Of a stretch of DNA of 64,000 bases, positions 60,800 through 64,000 are shown in pieces. The stretch covers positions 69,146 through 133,145 of the forward strand of contig JBJMLA010000032.1 of assembly GCA_045805505.1 (NCBI GenBank), read 5' to 3'. Position numbers and translations under genes: made by a program. This DNA comes from BP-464 sp045805505 (GTDB lineage: Bacteria > Actinomycetota > Thermoleophilia > Solirubrobacterales > Solirubrobacteraceae). Below the pieces are notes generated by a model, which was not told the DNA's origin, ran no database searches, and saw nothing but the letters and a program-made list of their open reading frames with translations. Position 1 is the stretch's first letter, and every line of letters starts with the position of its first letter.

Positions 60800-61920
60800 A
60801 GCGCCGCCTCGCGGGCATTCAGGGCATTCGCCGCGCGGGCCACGTGCTCGGCGGCCACGCGCGCTGCGGCCGGTAGCGCATGCCGGACCGCCAGCCGCGC
60901 CGCCGCTCGCTCGCCGTGCCGGGCCGCGGCCGGCGGGTCGCTCGCCACGCGCCGCATCAGCGCCGCCGCATGGTCCAGATCGGGCTCGGCCCAGACACCG
61001 TCAGCGGGGTAAGGGCCGGCGTCGGGGCCCACGAAGCGCAGCGCATGGCCGACGAGCAGCTCGTCGGAGGCCATGTAGTCGAGGTTGCCCCCGTATCCCG
61101 TGGCGATGACCGGCGTCCCGTGCGCCAGCGCCTCGGCCATGCTCATGCCGAAGCCCTCGGAACGATGCAGCGAGACGTAGCAGTCGCATCCGGCGAGGAG
61201 GGCGTCCTGCTCGTGCTCGGCGAGGGCGGCGTCGACGATGACGATGTCGTCGCGCCCCGCCGCCGCCTCGTGGAGCGCTTGCGCGTCCTGCGGGCACGAC
61301 GACGCGTTGACCGACTTGATCAGCAGCGCGGTTCCCTCGTCCGGGCCGAACGCGCGGCGATAGGCGGTGATCACTCCGCCGGGGTTCTTGCGCGCGAGCG
61401 TCGAGTGGTGGTCGAAGGCGAAGCAGAACAGGAACGCTCCGTCGGCGACGCCGTAGGACCCGCGGTCCAGGGCGCGCGGACGGGGGGCGGGGGACAGGGG
61501 CAGCGGGATGACGTGCACGGGGACGTCGAGCGCGGGCCGCAGCGCCTGCGCGACGAACTCCGAGATGACCCAGACCTCGTCGAGCGCCCGGGCCTGCTCG
61601 CGCCACTCGACGGGGACCTCGCCGAGCTCCCAGGCCCAGCGCCCGATCGTGTAGCGCCCGCGCAACAGCGGCGGATCCACGGGGATGTCGATGCCGTAGC
61701 GATCGGGGTTGCACCACAGCACGGTGATCCGGTGAGGAAACGGTGCGGTCCCGAAGCGCGGGACGGTCGGCCGGCGAGCCGCGGGGACCGGAAGCCGGAG
61801 TCCGAAGCCCGCCCACGGGACGCCGGCGGCGTCGAGTCCGGAGCAGAAACGGCGAGCCGACTGACCCTGGCCGAGCACCGCATCGAGATAGCCGACGACG
61901 TTCAGTCCGGGAGCGGACAT
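60724..61920 (-). CDS. GT4-type glycosyltransferase
   Basis: 398 residues. The donor-binding part shows HRSEGFGMSMAEALAHGTPVIATGYGGN, with the Glu-x7-Glu pattern of GT4 enzymes, and FCFAFDHHSTLARKNP before it. The N-terminal half carries LNVVGYLDAVLGQGQSARRF, an acceptor-domain start seen in actinobacterial relatives. No membrane segment. The C-terminal tail (about 375-398) is Ser/Gln-rich and lies antisense to the MarR gene, so the stop may be a recent shift. Sugar and acceptor unknown. Confidence 0.85.
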   Translation of the reverse strand: MSAPGLNVVGYLDAVLGQGQSARRFCSGLDAAGVPWAGFGLRLPVPAARRPTVPRFGTAPFPHRITVLWCNPDRYGIDIPVDPPLLRGRYTIGRWAWELGEVPVEWREQARALDEVWVISEFVAQALRPALDVPVHVIPLPLSPAPRPRALDRGSYGVADGAFLFCFAFDHHSTLARKNPGGVITAYRRAFGPDEGTALLIKSVNASSCPQDAQALHEAAAGRDDIVIVDAALAEHEQDALLAGCDCYVSLHRSEGFGMSMAEALAHGTPVIATGYGGNLDYMASDELLVGHALRFVGPDAGPYPADGVWAEPDLDHAAALMRRVASDPPAAARHGERAAARLAVRHALPAAARVAAEHVARAANALNAREAALQLQQPSDGSSRSSSGPSSSSSASE

Positions 61921-61942
61921 GCGCCAGATCGTTCCAGACGGG

Positions 61943-62551
61943 CTAGGCCTCGGCCCCCCGGCGCCGCCGCACGCGGTGGATCGTGTAGGCGACCACGCCG
62001 AGCAGCGCGGCGGCCCCGAGACCGGCCAGCCCCGCGGTCTTGAACACCGTCTCGGCGGTGTGGCCCAGGTAGTAGGAGACCAGGCCGATCGAGATCGCCC
62101 AGCACGTGCCGCCCAGCGCGTTCCAGAACGTGAAGGTCGGCCAGCGCATGTGGTGGGCGCCGGCCAGCCAGGCGGCGGTGATGCGCAGACCCGCGACCCA
62201 GCGGCCGAGGAACACCGCCTTGGGGCCGTGCTTCTCGAAGAACGGCTCGCCCAGTGCGATCAGCTTCTTGCGGTGCTCGGGAAACGGCCCGCGGTCGCTC
62301 ATCAGCAGCCGCCGGCCGTACTTGCGGCCGATGAAGAAGCCCACGTTGTCGCCGAGGATCGCCGCGGCGGCCGCGGCCACGATCACCGCCTCGATCGACA
62401 GGTGGCCCTGGGAGGCGAAGATGCCCGCGGCGATCAGTGCGGTCTCGCCGGGCACCGGGATGCCCATCGTCTCGACGGCGATGAGCGCGAACAGCGCGAC
62501 GATGCCGTAGTCCTTCGCGACGTCGGTCAGGGAGGCGAGCACCGCGAGCAC
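61943..62551 (-). CDS. DedA family membrane protein
   Basis: About 202 residues with four to five membrane segments. DedA signs: ALIAVETMGIPVPGETALIAAG, GDNVGFFIGRKYGRRLL and RWVAGLRITAAWLAGAHHM. The family moves or scrambles lipids such as undecaprenyl phosphate. The frame is open to GTG 62569, but that overlaps the tgt start, so I choose GTG 62551; GTG 62542 is also possible. Divergent from tgt. Confidence 0.87.
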   Translation of the reverse strand: MLAVLASLTDVAKDYGIVALFALIAVETMGIPVPGETALIAAGIFASQGHLSIEAVIVAAAAAAILGDNVGFFIGRKYGRRLLMSDRGPFPEHRKKLIALGEPFFEKHGPKAVFLGRWVAGLRITAAWLAGAHHMRWPTFTFWNALGGTCWAISIGLVSYYLGHTAETVFKTAGLAGLGAAALLGVVAYTIHRVRRRRGAEA

Positions 62552-62560
62552 GGGCCTAGC

Positions 62561-63760
62561 ATGGCGCACGCAGTGGCTGCCCTGACGATCACCGCCCGCG
62601 ATCGCGCCTCACGCGCCCGCGCCGGCCTGCTCCACACCGCACACGGCGACGTCCGGACGCCCGCCTTCGTCCCGCTGGCCACCAAGGCGACCGTCAAGGG
62701 CCTGCAGCCCCACGAGGTCTCCGAGCTCGGCTTCGACATGGTGCTCGGCAACACGTTCCACCTCATGCTCGAGCCGGGCCACGCGCTGATCGAGCGCTTC
62801 GGCGGCCTGCACGGCTTCATGGGCTGGAACGGGCCGATCATCACCGACTCCGGCGGCTTCCAGGTCTTCAGCATGGGCCACGGGACCGTCGCCGACGAGG
62901 TCAAGGGCCGCACCCCGTTCGGCGGCGAGCGTCAGGGCCGGGTGCTGTCGATCGAGGAGGACGGCGTGCGCTTCCGCTCCCACATCGACGGCAGCGAGTG
63001 GTTCATGGCGCCCGAGACGAGCATGGAGGTCCAGGCCGGCCTGAACTCCGACATCGCGCTGGTCTTCGACGAGTGCACGCCGTTCAACGTCGACCGCGAC
63101 TACACCGCGCGCTCGACCGAGCGCACGCACCGCTGGCTCGAGCGCTGCCTGGCCTGGCACGACGAGCACGGTCCGCCGCAGCAGCTCGTCTACGGCATCG
63201 TCCAGGGCGGCGTGCACCGCGACCTGCGCGTCGAGTCGGCCGAGCACATCGCGGCCTCCCGGGCGCCCGGCATCGCCATCGGCGGCTCCCTGGGCGCCGA
63301 CAAGGAGCAGATGTACGAGGTGGTCGAGTGGACGACCGCCGTACTGCCCGAGGACAAGCCGCGACACCTGCTGGGCATCGGTGACATCGACGACCTCGTG
63401 CGCGGCGTCGAGCTCGGCATCGACACGTTCGACTGCGCCATGCCCACGCGGCTGGGTCGCCATGGCGTCGCGCTGGTCCCCGAGCCGGAGAACCGCTGGC
63501 GCGTGGACCTCACGGGGGCGCGCTGGAAGGAGTCCGACGAGCCGATCATGGAGGGCTGCCCGTGCCCGGCCTGCGCGGCCGGCCACCCCCGCGGCTACCT
63601 GCGCTATCTCCTGAAGTCCAAGGAGCTCACGGGCCTGCGCCTGCTGACGCTGCACAACCTGGCCTTCGTCAGCCGCGTCATGGAGCAGTTGCGCACCGGG
63701 ATCATCGAGGACCGCCTCGCCGACGTCGCCGCGGCCATCCGCGGCGGCGCGCGGATCTAG
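62561..63760 (+). CDS. tgt: tRNA-guanine transglycosylase
   Basis: 399 residues. Catalytic Asp residues in TDSGGFQVFSMG and in GIDTFDCAMPTRLGRHG; the zinc site is CPCPACAAGHP followed by a His in LLTLHNLAF. It exchanges guanine 34 of certain tRNAs for a queuine precursor. Start ATG 62561; GTG 62573 is an alternative without stronger support. No queuosine synthesis gene is in the window. Ends with a CTAG overlap with the truncated convergent gene. Confidence 0.95.
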   Translation: MAHAVAALTITARDRASRARAGLLHTAHGDVRTPAFVPLATKATVKGLQPHEVSELGFDMVLGNTFHLMLEPGHALIERFGGLHGFMGWNGPIITDSGGFQVFSMGHGTVADEVKGRTPFGGERQGRVLSIEEDGVRFRSHIDGSEWFMAPETSMEVQAGLNSDIALVFDECTPFNVDRDYTARSTERTHRWLERCLAWHDEHGPPQQLVYGIVQGGVHRDLRVESAEHIAASRAPGIAIGGSLGADKEQMYEVVEWTTAVLPEDKPRHLLGIGDIDDLVRGVELGIDTFDCAMPTRLGRHGVALVPEPENRWRVDLTGARWKESDEPIMEGCPCPACAAGHPRGYLRYLLKSKELTGLRLLTLHNLAFVSRVMEQLRTGIIEDRLADVAAAIRGGARI

Positions 63761-64000
63761 CGCGTGTTGTCGTCGATGAGCGACTGAAGCTTCGAGACCG
63801 TGTCCGAGGCGTCGTTGCCCACGGCGCTGCGGTCGACGATCTTGGGCGTCTCGCCGCCCGACTGCGAGACCCCGATGGCGATGCCGGCCGCCACGTGCGC
63901 CAGGACGAGCTGCAGCGTCAGCGCCCGGCGCAGGCCGCCGCCCTCGCGCCTGCGCTCCGGCGCGCGCTCGGCCGCGACGGCCGCGGCCGGCGCCCGGCGC
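63757..64000 (-). CDS. Membrane protein, 5' end cut by window
   Basis: Only the last 80 residues are visible; the frame continues past the right edge. It is Arg/Ala-rich at first, has one hydrophobic segment (LTLQLVLAHVAAGIAIGV), then a polar tail ending in SKLQSLIDDNTR. Probably a type II single-pass protein. Its stop is shared with tgt as CTAG. No function can be given. Confidence 0.6.
   Translation of the reverse strand, partial: RRAPAAAVAAERAPERRREGGGLRRALTLQLVLAHVAAGIAIGVSQSGGETPKIVDRSAVGNDASDTVSKLQSLIDDNTR

Overview
The window is high-GC bacterial DNA with dense, short-spaced genes, many GTG and TTG starts and many 1-8 bp start/stop overlaps. Gene content (MhuD-like heme monooxygenase, AcrA1-like acyl-CoA reductase, MmpL-type exporter, uvrC-rapZ-gap-pgk-tpiA order, phosphate boxes of the actinobacterial 11-nt type) points to an actinobacterium. 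The class Thermoleophilia (Solirubrobacterales relatives) is my best guess, but that is inference. I see no tRNA, rRNA, CRISPR array, insertion sequence or prophage, and no gene-free stretch above 300 bp.

Region by region. 1-6.3 kb: the end of an EAL protein, a group-2 sigma factor with an unusual -35-reading helix, a phosphoesterase, an acetyltransferase, an ABC exporter, a short Ppx/GppA protein and a small secreted protein. 6.3-17 kb: a large secreted protein with atypical base use, a two-domain acyl-CoA reductase, a GAF/HD-GYP/GGDEF protein, two crotonase-fold proteins, an SRPBCC protein and an MmpL-like exporter. 17-20.6 kb: a response regulator, a soluble kinase, a second response regulator and an ABC-F ATPase that carries an in-frame palindromic repeat.

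20.6-41.4 kb is a phosphate island. It holds DUF47-Pit uptake, CHAD-PPK-Ppx polyphosphate metabolism, a secreted protein, a zinc-ribbon phosphoesterase-like protein with lost metal ligands, a first Pst operon that runs into a lipoprotein and two more zinc-ribbon proteins, a second DUF47 protein, a winged-helix regulator with no receiver domain, a second Pst operon ending in phoU, and a full-length PhoP/RegX3-type regulator. At least eight blocks of 11-bp-periodic TTCAC-type repeats sit in front of these transcription units. They look like PHO boxes and tie the island into one regulon.

41.7-44.4 kb: two TadE-like pseudopilins followed by one protein that joins a TadG-like segment to a VanY-type peptidase and a lytic transglycosylase. 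44.4-52.4 kb: a MhuD-like protein, a molybdopterin oxidoreductase, RecQ, UvrC, a LysE exporter and a DUF2127 protein. 52.4-58.7 kb: RapZ, a VOC protein and the lower-glycolysis operon gap-pgk-tpiA-gpmI plus an acetyltransferase; yvcK and whiA, usually next to rapZ, are absent here. 58.8-64 kb: a quinone-detoxification-like module (MarR regulator, ring-cleaving dioxygenase, esterase), a glycosyltransferase, a DedA protein, tgt and a truncated membrane protein.
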